64,000 bases of DNA from Pedobacter sp. JY14-1 (lineage in GTDB: Bacteria > Bacteroidota > Bacteroidia > Sphingobacteriales > Sphingobacteriaceae), in assembly GCF_029269825.1 (NCBI RefSeq), contig NZ_JARJHU010000003.1, positions 224,475 through 288,474 of the forward strand, read 5' to 3'. Below, piece after piece: positions 16,896 through 24,894 of this stretch. Both the position numbers and the translations under genes were made by a program. Below the pieces are notes generated by a model that was not told the DNA's origin, did no database searches, and saw only the letters and a program-made list of their open reading frames with translations. Positions within the stretch are counted from its first letter, which is position 1; the number at the start of each line of letters is the position of its first letter.

Positions 16896-17474
16896 TTGAA
16901 GTTCATTAAGCAAAAAAGCCATACAACGGAACAGACCGATGCAGAACTCGTGGCCAGCTATAAACAAAGTGGCAGCCTTGAAGTATTAGGCGCACTGTAC
17001 AACAGGTATATGCACCTGGTATTCGGGGTTTGCCTTAATTACTTTAAAGACGAAGAACAGAGCAAGGATGCGGTCATGCAGATATTCGAAGAGCTCATCA
17101 CCAAACTCCGGCTCCATGACGTGCAGAATTTCAAAAGCTGGCTCCATGTCCTTACCCGTAACCACTGCCTGATGGCGCTCAGAAAGGCTACAAGACACCA
17201 CACTGTTGCACTGGAAGATTCTTTTGTGGAAAATATGGATTTTGTGCATCTTGATGTCGACGATGCAAAAGAAAGAAGGCTCAGTGTCATGGAAAAGTGT
17301 ATGGAAACACTTTCTGAGGAACAGCGCGCCAGTGTCGATTTGTTTTACCTGCAGGAGAAGTGTTATAAGGAAGTCTCGGAAATAACGGGTTATGAGATGA
17401 CGAAGGTGAAGAGTTATATACAGAATGGCAAGCGTAACCTAAAAATATGCATGGAAAGGAACAGCGGTGAATAA
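16896..17474 (+). CDS. ECF-type RNA polymerase sigma factor
   Basis: A 192-aa sigma-70 family protein that directs RNA polymerase to a small regulon. Region 2 spans TDAELVASYKQSGSLEVLGALYNRYMHLV through FEELITKL, and region 4 is near the C-terminus (LSEEQRASVDLFYLQEKCYKEVSEITGYEMTKVKSYIQNGKRNLK), a helix-turn-helix that reads the -35-like element. The start codon is uncertain: TTG at 16896 gives a family-normal length and follows a promoter-like TATACTTG at 16868-16875, while GTG at 16827 would add 23 unusual residues. It overlaps the next gene by 8 nt, the usual sigma/anti-sigma coupling. Confidence 0.88.
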   Translation: MKFIKQKSHTTEQTDAELVASYKQSGSLEVLGALYNRYMHLVFGVCLNYFKDEEQSKDAVMQIFEELITKLRLHDVQNFKSWLHVLTRNHCLMALRKATRHHTVALEDSFVENMDFVHLDVDDAKERRLSVMEKCMETLSEEQRASVDLFYLQEKCYKEVSEITGYEMTKVKSYIQNGKRNLKICMERNSGE

Positions 17475-18786
17475 GGACTGGTTAGACATAGCGGTATTAG
17501 AGGACTATCTCGACGGTAAGCTGGATGCGAAATCCATGAACCGGGTAGAACGGCAGGCCCTTGAGGATCCCTTTGTGGCCCAGGCTTTGGAGGGACTCAG
17601 TGCATCTCCGAAGCGTTCGCTCGAATCCCTTTCCCTCCTGCAACAACAGTTGCAGGAACGCATTGAAGGAAAAGAACAGGAGAGGAAAACCAGGATCATT
17701 ACCTGGCAGCGGCTCAGTATTGCCGCCTCGGCTGCTGTGGTGTTCATTTCCGCAGGTGTGATCTTCTGGATGAGGCAGTCGAATTACCAGGAATCTCTGG
17801 CCAGACAGCAAAGGCAACCTAAACAGGTTGATGTGAGCCTGGCCCCCAGGGTATCTGCTGCAGACAGTGTATTGTCAACCGCCGGACAGGTTGCCGCACG
17901 GAAGACCGCCGATAGCGGTCCGATTGAACAGACGGCAGCAGCGGCCCCTAAACCTAAGGCTCAGATCTATATTACCGAAGCGGTGCCCGTGCCGGCAGAG
18001 CGCACTGCTCAGGACAGCGCAGGTAAGGCAGATGAGGCGCAACCCGTTGCGGCATCGGCCATTGCCGTCGAACAAGACATTGCGTCCGCCAATAACAAGG
18101 TACCCGGCTACCGGATACTTACCGGAAGAGTGCTCGATGCGGAGACAGGGCAGCCACTTGCCGGTGCCGGTATTTTTGCCGGTACGCCTCCCAAGGGCGT
18201 AGGCCAGACAGACAGCGAGGGAAATTATCAGGTTTCTGTTCCCGAGAATACTGAAAAACTGACCCTTAGCTATACCGGCTACACCACACAGGTTTTCCCG
18301 GTCATCGGAAATAATATGGTGGCTTCTTTAAGGGAAACCAGGAACAATCTCAATGAGACGGTCATCCAGGGTTATCAGAAACGGTTGGCAGCTCCGCCCG
18401 CAGGCCAGTCGCTTGTCGCATCGGCAAAGGACGTGCAGGATGTGCCGGTCGCTCATGTAGAGCAGCTTTTACAAGGTAAGGTTGCTGGACTGAATATCCG
18501 GAACAATACCGGTGCACCAGGCGATAAAATCCCTCAGCCAAGCTCGGGAATGGACAAATACAAAGCTTACCTGGTCCGGGCCAACCGTTTTGCCGGTCAG
18601 GCGAAGAAGGGGAGTACTGCGGAGGTACATTTCAGTATCAGCGGAGGTAGACCGGTAAACATTACCGTGATCAGGGGCGTTTCAGAAATGTATGATGCCG
18701 AGCTGGTCAGGCTCATCAAAAACGGGCCAGGCTGGAAGGTTGCAGACAAGGCCCATGATGAAGTCAATCTTGTTTTACAGTTTTGA
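17467..18786 (+). CDS. Membrane anti-sigma-like protein with CarboxypepD_reg, plug-like and TonB-C-like domains
   Basis: A 439-aa single-pass membrane protein encoded right after the ECF sigma gene (8-nt overlap, GTG start). Residues 1-80 are acidic and helical and would sit in the cytoplasm to hold the sigma factor. A transmembrane segment lies at 83-102 (LSIAASAAVVFISAGVIFWM), then a low-complexity linker to about 210. The periplasmic part has a carboxypeptidase-regulatory-like domain (215-290), a plug-like stretch (295-346, NLNETVIQGYQKR and VEQLLQGKVAGLN), and a C-terminal TonB-like domain (about 365-439, with the GGRPVNITVIRG and GPGWK landmarks). It is not a canonical FecR-type anti-sigma factor. 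The role is inferred from gene order and topology; the domain order is unusual. Confidence 0.8.
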   Translation: MNKDWLDIAVLEDYLDGKLDAKSMNRVERQALEDPFVAQALEGLSASPKRSLESLSLLQQQLQERIEGKEQERKTRIITWQRLSIAASAAVVFISAGVIFWMRQSNYQESLARQQRQPKQVDVSLAPRVSAADSVLSTAGQVAARKTADSGPIEQTAAAAPKPKAQIYITEAVPVPAERTAQDSAGKADEAQPVAASAIAVEQDIASANNKVPGYRILTGRVLDAETGQPLAGAGIFAGTPPKGVGQTDSEGNYQVSVPENTEKLTLSYTGYTTQVFPVIGNNMVASLRETRNNLNETVIQGYQKRLAAPPAGQSLVASAKDVQDVPVAHVEQLLQGKVAGLNIRNNTGAPGDKIPQPSSGMDKYKAYLVRANRFAGQAKKGSTAEVHFSISGGRPVNITVIRGVSEMYDAELVRLIKNGPGWKVADKAHDEVNLVLQF

Positions 18787-18787
18787 G

Positions 18788-18806
18788 CGGACAAAGTCCG
18801 TTTCTT
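18788..18806 (+). terminator. Short hairpin after anti-sigma gene
   Basis: A 5-bp GC-rich stem, CGGAC-AAA-GTCCG (18788-18800), followed by TTTCTT. It is a weak intrinsic terminator candidate directly after the stop codon, between convergent genes. Confidence 0.4.
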
Positions 18807-18831
18807 CGGATCAGTTACGAAGATCCTTCAG

Positions 18832-19842
18832 TTAAAAGAACAGGTGGATAATGCTGAATACGATGCCCGCAAGGGTAGCCGAAACCGGTATGGTCAGCAC
18901 CCAGGCCCAAAGCAGGCTTACCGTTACGCCCCAGCGCACAGCAGAAACCCTTTTCAGCAAACCTACGCCTACAATAGAGCCCGTAATGGTATGCGTAGTT
19001 GAAACCGGGATACCGAAATGCTCGGTAATGCCCAGGGTTACCGCACCGGCAGATTCAGCAGCAACGCCTTCAAAGGCATTTACCTTGGTGATCTTTGAAC
19101 CCATGGTTTTCACGATCTTCCAGCCACCGCTCATGGTGCCCAGTGCAATGGCACCGTAGCAGGAGATCGGGATCCACTCCGGCATCGCGTCACCAGTATG
19201 CAGCACGTTGGCAGCCACCATGGCTACATAGATGATACCCATTACTTTCTGCGCGTCATTACCGCCGTGGGCAAAGCTCAGGGCAGCAGAAGAAACCAGT
19301 TGCAGGCGCTTGAACCATTTTTCAGCCACCGAAGGCCTGGCATATCGGAAAAGATGCAGGATGATGATCGAGATGATCACCGATATCAGCATACCAATTA
19401 CCGGTGCCAGTACGATAAAGGAAACCACTTTGATGATCGGACCCAGGTTAATGGCGGAAAGCACACTCTGGCCCAGGGTTACGGCTTTCGCCATACCCGC
19501 ACCCGCAAAACCGCCGATCAGCGTATGTGAAGAACTTGACGGAATGCCAAACCACCAGGTAAACAGGTTCCAGATAATCGCAGCCAGCAGGCCGGCCAGG
19601 ATCACCTCCAGGGTGATGAAGTTTTCCACCACGGTCTTTGCGATCGTGTTGGCCACTTTGTGGTCCGTAAAGTAAAAGTATGCAGCAAAGTTAAAAGCCG
19701 CCGCCCAGAGCACAGCCTGGAAAGGTGACAGTACTTTTGTAGAGACGATCGTTGCAATAGAATTGGCCGCATCATGAAAGCCATTGATATAATCAAAGGC
19801 GATCGCCAGGACAATAACAACAATCAATAAGGTACTTACCAT
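18832..19842 (-). CDS. pit: Inorganic phosphate transporter, Pit family
   Basis: A 336-aa low-affinity phosphate (metal-phosphate)/proton symporter of the cytoplasmic membrane. About ten hydrophobic segments are seen. The two inverted repeats each carry the family signature: FDYINGFHDAANSIATIVSTK near the N-terminus and SFAHGGNDAQKVMG mid-protein, plus PVSTTHTITGSIVG near the C-terminus. Length is on the short side for Pit proteins but normal for this phylum. It is 14 nt downstream of a DUF47 gene on the same strand, the usual Pit accessory pair. The operon promoter has TTAACA repeats (20536-20560), implying control by phosphate starvation. Confidence 0.95.
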   Translation of the reverse strand: MVSTLLIVVIVLAIAFDYINGFHDAANSIATIVSTKVLSPFQAVLWAAAFNFAAYFYFTDHKVANTIAKTVVENFITLEVILAGLLAAIIWNLFTWWFGIPSSSSHTLIGGFAGAGMAKAVTLGQSVLSAINLGPIIKVVSFIVLAPVIGMLISVIISIIILHLFRYARPSVAEKWFKRLQLVSSAALSFAHGGNDAQKVMGIIYVAMVAANVLHTGDAMPEWIPISCYGAIALGTMSGGWKIVKTMGSKITKVNAFEGVAAESAGAVTLGITEHFGIPVSTTHTITGSIVGVGLLKRVSAVRWGVTVSLLWAWVLTIPVSATLAGIVFSIIHLFF

Positions 19843-19856
19843 TTTATAGAGGTTTA

Positions 19857-20498
19857 TTATGCGTTCTTCACCAAAATAGATTCCAGCACATTGGCGGCAT
19901 CTTCACATTTATCTGTAGCAAGCTCCAGTGTCTGGAGTACTTCTTTCTGTTTGATCAGTTCGATCGCATTGGTCTCAAATTCAAACAGGCGCGCAATGGC
20001 AAGGTTGCAGGCATAATCCGCCTGGTTCTCGCCGCTGTTGATCCTTACACAGGCATCGGCGATCACGCGGATGTTTTTGAAACTGCGCAGTTCCTTGATC
20101 GCCTTTTCAAGGTCTGTGCACATTTCCACCAGCAGTTCCGCCAGTTTGATCATCGGGTCGCTTATTACGGTGAGGTTATAAAGTTCTATATTGCTTGCCG
20201 AAGCGTGGATGTAATCGGCGATATCGTCAACTGCACTGGCCAGCGCATGAATGTCTTCCCTGTCAAATGGGGTAATGAAGTTCTTGCTCAGTTCCAGGAA
20301 GATAGAATGGGTGATGTCGTCCCCTACGTGCTCCAGGCGCTCTACTTCCTTAATGTATTCCTTTCTTTTTTCAGGGTCAGTAGCCGAAAGTGCCTGCAGC
20401 AGGGCCTCAGCGATCTTCAATACATTGCTCCCCGCCTGTTCAAACAGCGGTTGAAATTTTTTGTCTCTTGGTGTGAAGAACTTAAAAATGCTATTCAT
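19857..20498 (-). CDS. DUF47 family protein (PhoU-like, Pit accessory)
   Basis: A 213-aa all-helical protein of the PhoU/DUF47 superfamily, found beside Pit transporters and thought to gate them or link them to metal and phosphate signalling. Landmarks are the N-terminal FFTPRDKKFQPLFEQAG, the RLEHVGDDITHSIFLEL helix and ALASAVDDIADYI, where acidic and histidine residues can bind metal ions. It is cytoplasmic with no membrane segment. It is first in the DUF47-pit operon, with a clear -7 TACTTTTG at 20526-20519 and a Pho-box-like array just upstream. ATG at 20498 is the family start MNSIFKFFTP. Identification is secure; the biochemical role is inferred from the family. Confidence 0.92.
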   Translation of the reverse strand: MNSIFKFFTPRDKKFQPLFEQAGSNVLKIAEALLQALSATDPEKRKEYIKEVERLEHVGDDITHSIFLELSKNFITPFDREDIHALASAVDDIADYIHASASNIELYNLTVISDPMIKLAELLVEMCTDLEKAIKELRSFKNIRVIADACVRINSGENQADYACNLAIARLFEFETNAIELIKQKEVLQTLELATDKCEDAANVLESILVKNA

Positions 20499-20518
20499 CT
20501 TTCGTATATATAGTGCTA

Positions 20519-20526
20519 CAAAAGTA
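20519..20526 (-). promoter_or_regulatory. -7 element TACTTTTG of the DUF47-pit operon
   Basis: An exact TAnnTTTG on the minus strand, 20 nt before the DUF47 ATG. No -33 TTTG lies at 19 bp; the position is occupied by the TTAACA repeats, as expected for an activator-dependent promoter. Confidence 0.55.
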
Positions 20527-20535
20527 TGAGTGCAA

Positions 20536-20560
20536 TGTTAAGTTAGTGTTAACTGTTAAG
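20536..20560 (-). promoter_or_regulatory. Pho-box-like TTAACA direct repeats
   Basis: On the minus strand three 7-mers of the form (C/G)TTAACA occur. Two have a 4-nt spacer, GTTAACA-CTAA-CTTAACA, giving the 11-bp period of known PhoB/PhoP boxes; the third, CTTAACA, abuts them upstream. They end 9 bp before the -7 element, covering the -33 region. TTAACA with about 5-nt spacing is the Bacillus PhoP consensus; transfer of that consensus to this phylum is an inference. Confidence 0.55.
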
Positions 20561-20602
20561 TTTTTCGCTTAACATCAGCTGCTTAGCCTGGCTTTTCTGT
20601 GC

Positions 20603-21628
20603 TTAGCTCGCTTTTTGCAAAGTAAAGGCGAAGGTAGAGCCGATCTGGAGGGTACTCCTGACCGAGATAATCTGCTGATGCGCTTCAAGGATATGCTTTA
20701 CAATAGCCAGCCCCAGGCCTGTGCCGCCTTCCTGTCTCGACCGGTGCGTATCGATACGATAAAAGCGCTCAAAAAGGCGGGGAAGGTGTTTCTCGTCAAT
20801 ACCGATCCCGTCATCGGTCACTTCCACCAGGTACTGGTCGTGAAGTTCAAATATCTTGATCGCTGTAGCGCCTCCCGGCTTACCATACTTCAGCGAGTTC
20901 TCCAGCAGGTTGATCATTACCTGCCTGATCTTCTCCCGGTCGGCTTTTACGAGGGCCGGATGCGTATATTTTTCCTTAAAGAACAGCTTGATGTCCTTCG
21001 CCTTCGCCTTGTCCTCCAGCATTTCCATCACCTCTCTGGCCAGGCCCACGAAATCAAATTTTACATAATTGATCGGCACTTCTCCCGATTCCAGCTTGGC
21101 GATTGCGTCCAGGTCGTTGATCAGGTAGCTCAGTCTTTCCACATTGTCCGCAGCCTTTTTCAGGAACTTGGCCGCCGAATCGGGGTCGTCTGCAATACAA
21201 TCCTGCAAAGTGTCTATATAACCTTGTATCGCAAACAGCGGGGTCTTGAACTCATGTGATACGTTTGAGAGAAATTCTCTTCTGAACTGTTCCTGCTTTT
21301 TCAGCACATCGATCTCGCTTTTTTTTGCTACCGCCCATTCTTTTACTTCCTGTTCTACGTCATTGATCGGATCGGAACTCACATACTCGCCAAGTGCGTC
21401 TTTCAGGTCCTTACCCAGTTTCAGGTTGTGGATCAGTTTATAGATCAGGACAATCTTTGAGTAAATGTATTTTTCCAGAAGGTAATAGAAGATCACAAAC
21501 GCCGAAGCAAAGGCCACCCCGAAGGTGACTGCACCCCAATACCAGCTGTGCTGGAAGTAAAAGTTGACCAGGCCGATCGAAAGGCCCACGGCTAAGGCCG
21601 CAATAAGTACCAGTACACTTAGTTTCAT
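20603..21628 (-). CDS. PhoR-like sensor histidine kinase
   Basis: A 341-aa membrane sensor kinase. Two N-terminal transmembrane segments (about 3-23 and 31-50) are separated by a very short periplasmic loop, so it probably senses through the membrane or a partner, as PhoR does. A linker of about 50 residues follows. HisKA has the phospho-acceptor H125 in LSNVSHEFKTP, then an HATPase domain with the N box (INLLENSLKYG), DDGIGID, and GGTGLGLAIVKHI. No response regulator gene is adjacent; in related genomes the partner is often phoB, which is not in this window. It stands directly upstream of the DUF47-pit operon on the same strand, which supports a phosphate role by context. Confidence 0.85.
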   Translation of the reverse strand: MKLSVLVLIAALAVGLSIGLVNFYFQHSWYWGAVTFGVAFASAFVIFYYLLEKYIYSKIVLIYKLIHNLKLGKDLKDALGEYVSSDPINDVEQEVKEWAVAKKSEIDVLKKQEQFRREFLSNVSHEFKTPLFAIQGYIDTLQDCIADDPDSAAKFLKKAADNVERLSYLINDLDAIAKLESGEVPINYVKFDFVGLAREVMEMLEDKAKAKDIKLFFKEKYTHPALVKADREKIRQVMINLLENSLKYGKPGGATAIKIFELHDQYLVEVTDDGIGIDEKHLPRLFERFYRIDTHRSRQEGGTGLGLAIVKHILEAHQQIISVRSTLQIGSTFAFTLQKAS

Positions 21629-21691
21629 CTTCTTAATAAAATAGATTGCGCTTTTAATTTCAGGATGTTAAGGGCAATTTACAAGATAAAT

Positions 21692-22540
21692 TTAAATTTC
21701 CGTAAGGTAGCGCCAGTATCTTTTAGGTACATGGCGCATAAAGAGTTTTGTGTTTTTCCGGGCTTTGATATTTGTGCTCCTGAAATAGTGCCGCCACAAT
21801 TCTGTATGTTGTGTTTCCGCTTCAGGGGCAGAAGTTCCGGCCTGCTTCAGCAGTCCGCGTTCCGCCTCGCGGTCCAGTGACACCTCTTGTGTATTTTGCA
21901 GGTCATAATGTATGCCATAATGTCTCCGCAGATCGTAGATCAGCCAGCACTGGTCGGCATACCTGTCCCTGAAATGCTTTGCGATCAGCGGAATCACGTT
22001 AAAGTCCGGCTCGATCACGCAGTAGTACAGGCCATCCCTGCTGTGCATGGCCCCCTTTTGTGCTTCCTGCCTGTCATTCTGCAGCTGCTTAAAACGGATA
22101 AACGCCTCCATCCTGTGCTTCTCCCGCTCTACTTTCACCGCGACCTGCGCAATCCCCAGTACCGCAGGATGTCCATAATTGTTTTCCGGATCATTAGCCC
22201 TGTACGCGTGCGCTGCTGCCGTGTTTTTCCCGCCCGTTCCCTTTCCTGCGCTGAAAATATAACAGGCAAAATCAAACAGCAACTGCGGGGCTTCCGGCAA
22301 TTCCGAAAGAAAGGTGCAATAGAAGCGACGCATCCATACCGCTGGCAATTTATTCTTGAGCCCCTTCCATACCCGGTCTGCGCTATCCCTGCGGTTAACG
22401 ATTTTCAGTATTTCGGAAAAGGCATCTGGCCGGTATTCGCTCTGCCTTACCAGCCGTACCTTACCCGGCTTGCGCTCAAACCACTCAAATACTGCGCAAA
22501 GAATGCTCTCCAGGCTGCCGTCAATAAGGTATATCTTCAT
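21692..22540 (-). CDS. DUF4130 (TIGR03915-type) putative DNA metabolism protein
   Basis: A 282-aa cytoplasmic protein that pairs with the radical SAM protein directly upstream (7-nt gap, same strand). The N-terminus MKIYLIDGSLESILCAVFEWF and the C-terminal ELWRHYFRSTNIKARKNTKLFMRHVPKRYW are hallmarks of the DUF4130 / TIGR03915 family, whose C-terminal part is said to resemble uracil-DNA glycosylases. No experimental function is established for it in what I know. Because the pair is conserved together, a joint repair or base-modification reaction is inferred. Cysteines near the centre (CYIF) may be structural. Length is normal. Confidence 0.85.
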   Translation of the reverse strand: MKIYLIDGSLESILCAVFEWFERKPGKVRLVRQSEYRPDAFSEILKIVNRRDSADRVWKGLKNKLPAVWMRRFYCTFLSELPEAPQLLFDFACYIFSAGKGTGGKNTAAAHAYRANDPENNYGHPAVLGIAQVAVKVEREKHRMEAFIRFKQLQNDRQEAQKGAMHSRDGLYYCVIEPDFNVIPLIAKHFRDRYADQCWLIYDLRRHYGIHYDLQNTQEVSLDREAERGLLKQAGTSAPEAETQHTELWRHYFRSTNIKARKNTKLFMRHVPKRYWRYLTEI

Positions 22541-22547
22541 CGTCTTC

Positions 22548-23810
22548 TCAAAACAAAGCCAGTTGCTGTACGCTGCTCTTCAGGTATTTACTCTCGCTCT
22601 CCGCCAGAATGAACGACTTGATCTGCGTATGCTGGTAATCCTTTAGCTGGTATGGACCGTCCGCGCAGCGGATAAAAAACCTGGCCCGGTTATAGGCCAC
22701 GCCCATTTTCTTCAGCTGGTCAATCCGCAGGCGGCCAAACTGCCGGGCCTGTACGATCTTCTTTGCAGAGCTCACGCCAATGCCCGGCACCCTTAAGATC
22801 TGCCGGTATGCAGCTGTATTCACGTCGACCGGAAAAAACTGCAGGTTTCGAAGCGCCCAGCCCAGTTTGGGGTCTATATCGATATCCAGGTGCGGATTAG
22901 ACTCATTCAGCAGTTCGTTGACATGAAAGCCATAAAAGCGCATCAGCCAGTCTGTTTGATATAGCCTGTTCTCCCTGATCAGGGGCGGCTGCGAACCGAT
23001 CCGCGGCAGCCGGTTGTCCATACTGATGGGCACATAGCCCGAATAATAAACCCGTTTCAGCGAAAAATCCCTGTAAAAGCGGTCTGCCGTACGCATGATC
23101 TCCATATCTGTTTCCGGAGTAGCCCCGATCACCATCTGTGTGCTCTGCCCTGCAGGTACAAACTTCGGTACGCTTTTGATCAGTGCCCTTTCTTCCTTAA
23201 ACCGGACAATCTCATCTTTTACAAAGCCCAGGGGGCGTTCTACATCTGCGTGGCTTTTTTCCGGGGCCAGCAGCTTCAGTCCGCTTTCGGTAGGCATTTC
23301 CAGGTTGATGCTCATCCGGTCCGCGTAAAGCCCTGCTTCCCGGGTCAGTTCGTCACTGGCTCCGGGTATGGTCTTCAGGTGAATGTATCCGTTGAAGTTC
23401 TCTTCCAGTCGCAGCTTCTTCACGACCCTCAGCAAACGCTCCATGGTAAAATCAGCATCCTTGAAAATCCCTGAACTCAGAAACAGTCCCTCGATATAGT
23501 TTCTGCGGTAAAAATTGATCGTCAGCGACACCACTTCATCAACCGTAAAAGCTGCCCGTTCAATGTCATTGCTCCTGCGTGAAACGCAATATGCACAATC
23601 GAAGATACAATGGTTTGTCAGCAGGATTTTCAGCAGCGATACGCAGCGCCCGTCTTCTGTATAGGTATGGCATATGCCCGATTTATGGCCGTTGCCCAGC
23701 CCTCCGCCGGCATTCTTACGGTTGCTGCCGCTTGATGAACAGGAAACATCATATTTGGCGGCATCAGCCAGTATGTCGAGTTTCTTAGTCAGTCTGTCTA
23801 TATTTGTCAT
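22548..23810 (-). CDS. Radical SAM protein, putative DNA modification/repair (TIGR03916-type)
   Basis: A 420-aa radical S-adenosylmethionine enzyme. The [4Fe-4S] cluster motif is C68-x3-C72-x2-C75 in NHCIFDCAYC. A preceding conserved stretch (CSSSGSNRKN and GICHTYTEDGRC, with extra cysteines) is characteristic of this family. The C-terminal part contains a helix-hairpin-helix (VPGIGVSSAKKIVQARQFG, about residues 346-366), a non-specific DNA-binding motif, so DNA is the likely substrate. It is first in a two-gene operon with the DUF4130 protein. The promoter has -7 TATATTTG at 23834-23827. The reaction is not known; repair or modification is a family-level proposal. Confidence 0.88.
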   Translation of the reverse strand: MTNIDRLTKKLDILADAAKYDVSCSSSGSNRKNAGGGLGNGHKSGICHTYTEDGRCVSLLKILLTNHCIFDCAYCVSRRSNDIERAAFTVDEVVSLTINFYRRNYIEGLFLSSGIFKDADFTMERLLRVVKKLRLEENFNGYIHLKTIPGASDELTREAGLYADRMSINLEMPTESGLKLLAPEKSHADVERPLGFVKDEIVRFKEERALIKSVPKFVPAGQSTQMVIGATPETDMEIMRTADRFYRDFSLKRVYYSGYVPISMDNRLPRIGSQPPLIRENRLYQTDWLMRFYGFHVNELLNESNPHLDIDIDPKLGWALRNLQFFPVDVNTAAYRQILRVPGIGVSSAKKIVQARQFGRLRIDQLKKMGVAYNRARFFIRCADGPYQLKDYQHTQIKSFILAESESKYLKSSVQQLALF

Positions 23811-23819
23811 AAACCTTGT

Positions 23820-23848
23820 TTGCTAACAAATATAGTAAATATTGCTAA
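23820..23848 (-). promoter_or_regulatory. Promoter and repeated TTGCTAA motif of the radical SAM operon
   Basis: On the minus strand an exact -7 TATATTTG lies at 23834-23827, about 17 nt before the ATG. TTGCTAA (plus strand) occurs at 23820-23826 and 23842-23848, one copy on each side of the -7 element, 22 bp or two helical turns apart. This could be a dimeric operator; the regulator is unknown. Confidence 0.4.
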
Positions 23849-23879
23849 TTATTTTTGCTTGTTTTCCAGGCTTGCCTGT

Positions 23880-24533
23880 TTACCTGAAAGTGTTCCACTC
23901 CGCATAGAACTGTTCCAGGTATTGTTCCATAAACGCATGCCGCTCTTCTGCAATCTCCCGGCCAGTTGCTGTCTTCATCAGGTCCTTCAGCAGCAGCAGC
24001 TTTTCGTAAAAATGGTTTAGGGTAGGGTTGGTGGCTGCTTTATACGCTTCCTTGCTCATGTCCGGTTTGGGCGGTACAGAAGGATCGTAGAGCACCCTGT
24101 TCTTATAACCTCCATAAGTGAAGGCCCGGGCAATACCGATCGCTCCGATCGCATCCAGCCGGTCGGCATCCTGCACCACATCCATCTCCCTTGAAGAGAA
24201 AGTCAGCTGGCCCAGGCTGGCCTTATAGCTCATGTTGCGGATGATCTGAACCACGTGCGCAGCCGTTGCTTCATTCACGCCTGCGCCCTCCATGAATCCG
24301 GCAGCGATCGAAGGCCCCAGTTCTTCGTCGCCGTCATGGAACTTGCTGTCTGCAATGTCATGCAGCAAAGCTGCGAGCGAAATGGTCAGGATATCCCCTT
24401 TTTCGATCTTATTAATGGCCATGGCGTTCCGGTAAACGCGCTCAATATGAAACCAGTCGTGACCCGCTTCGGCCCCCGCCAGCTGCGCTTTTACAAAACG
24501 GATGGTTTCCGCTGTAATCTGTTCCGTATCCAT
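23880..24533 (-). CDS. HD domain phosphohydrolase, YedJ-like
   Basis: A 217-aa cytoplasmic metal-dependent phosphohydrolase. The HD metal site is formed by H25 in GHDWFHIERV, the HD pair of AALLHDIADSKF, and the later aspartate in VVQDADRLDAIGAIGIARAF. The layout GHDWxHxxRV ... LLHDIAD ... DADRLDAIGA is that of the E. coli YedJ group, whose natural substrate is unclear. The gene is preceded by an XRE regulator on the same strand (30-nt gap), possibly one transcript. No extra domain is present. Metal-dependent hydrolase activity is likely; the substrate is unknown. Confidence 0.88.
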   Translation of the reverse strand: MDTEQITAETIRFVKAQLAGAEAGHDWFHIERVYRNAMAINKIEKGDILTISLAALLHDIADSKFHDGDEELGPSIAAGFMEGAGVNEATAAHVVQIIRNMSYKASLGQLTFSSREMDVVQDADRLDAIGAIGIARAFTYGGYKNRVLYDPSVPPKPDMSKEAYKAATNPTLNHFYEKLLLLKDLMKTATGREIAEERHAFMEQYLEQFYAEWNTFR

Positions 24534-24563
24534 GACGGCAAAGATAGCCTAAATCCGGTCAGG

Positions 24564-24839
24564 CTAAGCTTCTTCCAATGTTACTTTTTCAGACAGCGAG
24601 TGCAGCAGTTCGGCCGTAGGCGTCGAGATCAATGCGGTAGCATCCACACCAAGCAGTATGGATATCTCAAACAACCTGTCAATGGAGATTTTACTATAGC
24701 CCAATTCTATCTTGCTATAGGCGTTTTGCGAAATTCCGATCTTGGCCGCCAGATAATCCTGTGTATAGCCTTTGAATTCCCTTGTTTTCCTGATGTTTAT
24801 TGCTGCCAATCTGGCCTTTTCACGGATAATATCTTTCAT
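24564..24839 (-). CDS. XRE-family transcriptional regulator
   Basis: A 91-aa DNA-binding protein with a central five-helix HTH_3 domain (KTREFKGYTQDYLAAKIGISQNAYSKIELGYSKISIDRLFEIS, about residues 17-60). The C-terminal tail is short and helical, suitable for dimerisation. Small stand-alone XRE proteins of this type in Bacteroidota act as repressors or as antitoxins; no toxin gene sits next to it, so repressor is preferred. It is 30 nt upstream of the HD hydrolase on the same strand. The target is unknown. Confidence 0.88.
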   Translation of the reverse strand: MKDIIREKARLAAINIRKTREFKGYTQDYLAAKIGISQNAYSKIELGYSKISIDRLFEISILLGVDATALISTPTAELLHSLSEKVTLEEA

Positions 24840-24894
24840 AATGGTTCTTAATTCCCCTTAATCGGGCATATACGAAGAGAAAATCCGCTTGGAT

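Noticed and set aside
21887..22612. A 241-codon frame antisense to the DUF4130 gene
   Set aside because: No motif or signal; the opposite strand encodes a clear family member.
24564..24839. Antitoxin of a toxin-antitoxin pair
   Set aside because: The XRE protein has no toxin-like neighbour; the adjacent HD hydrolase is of the YedJ group, not a toxin.
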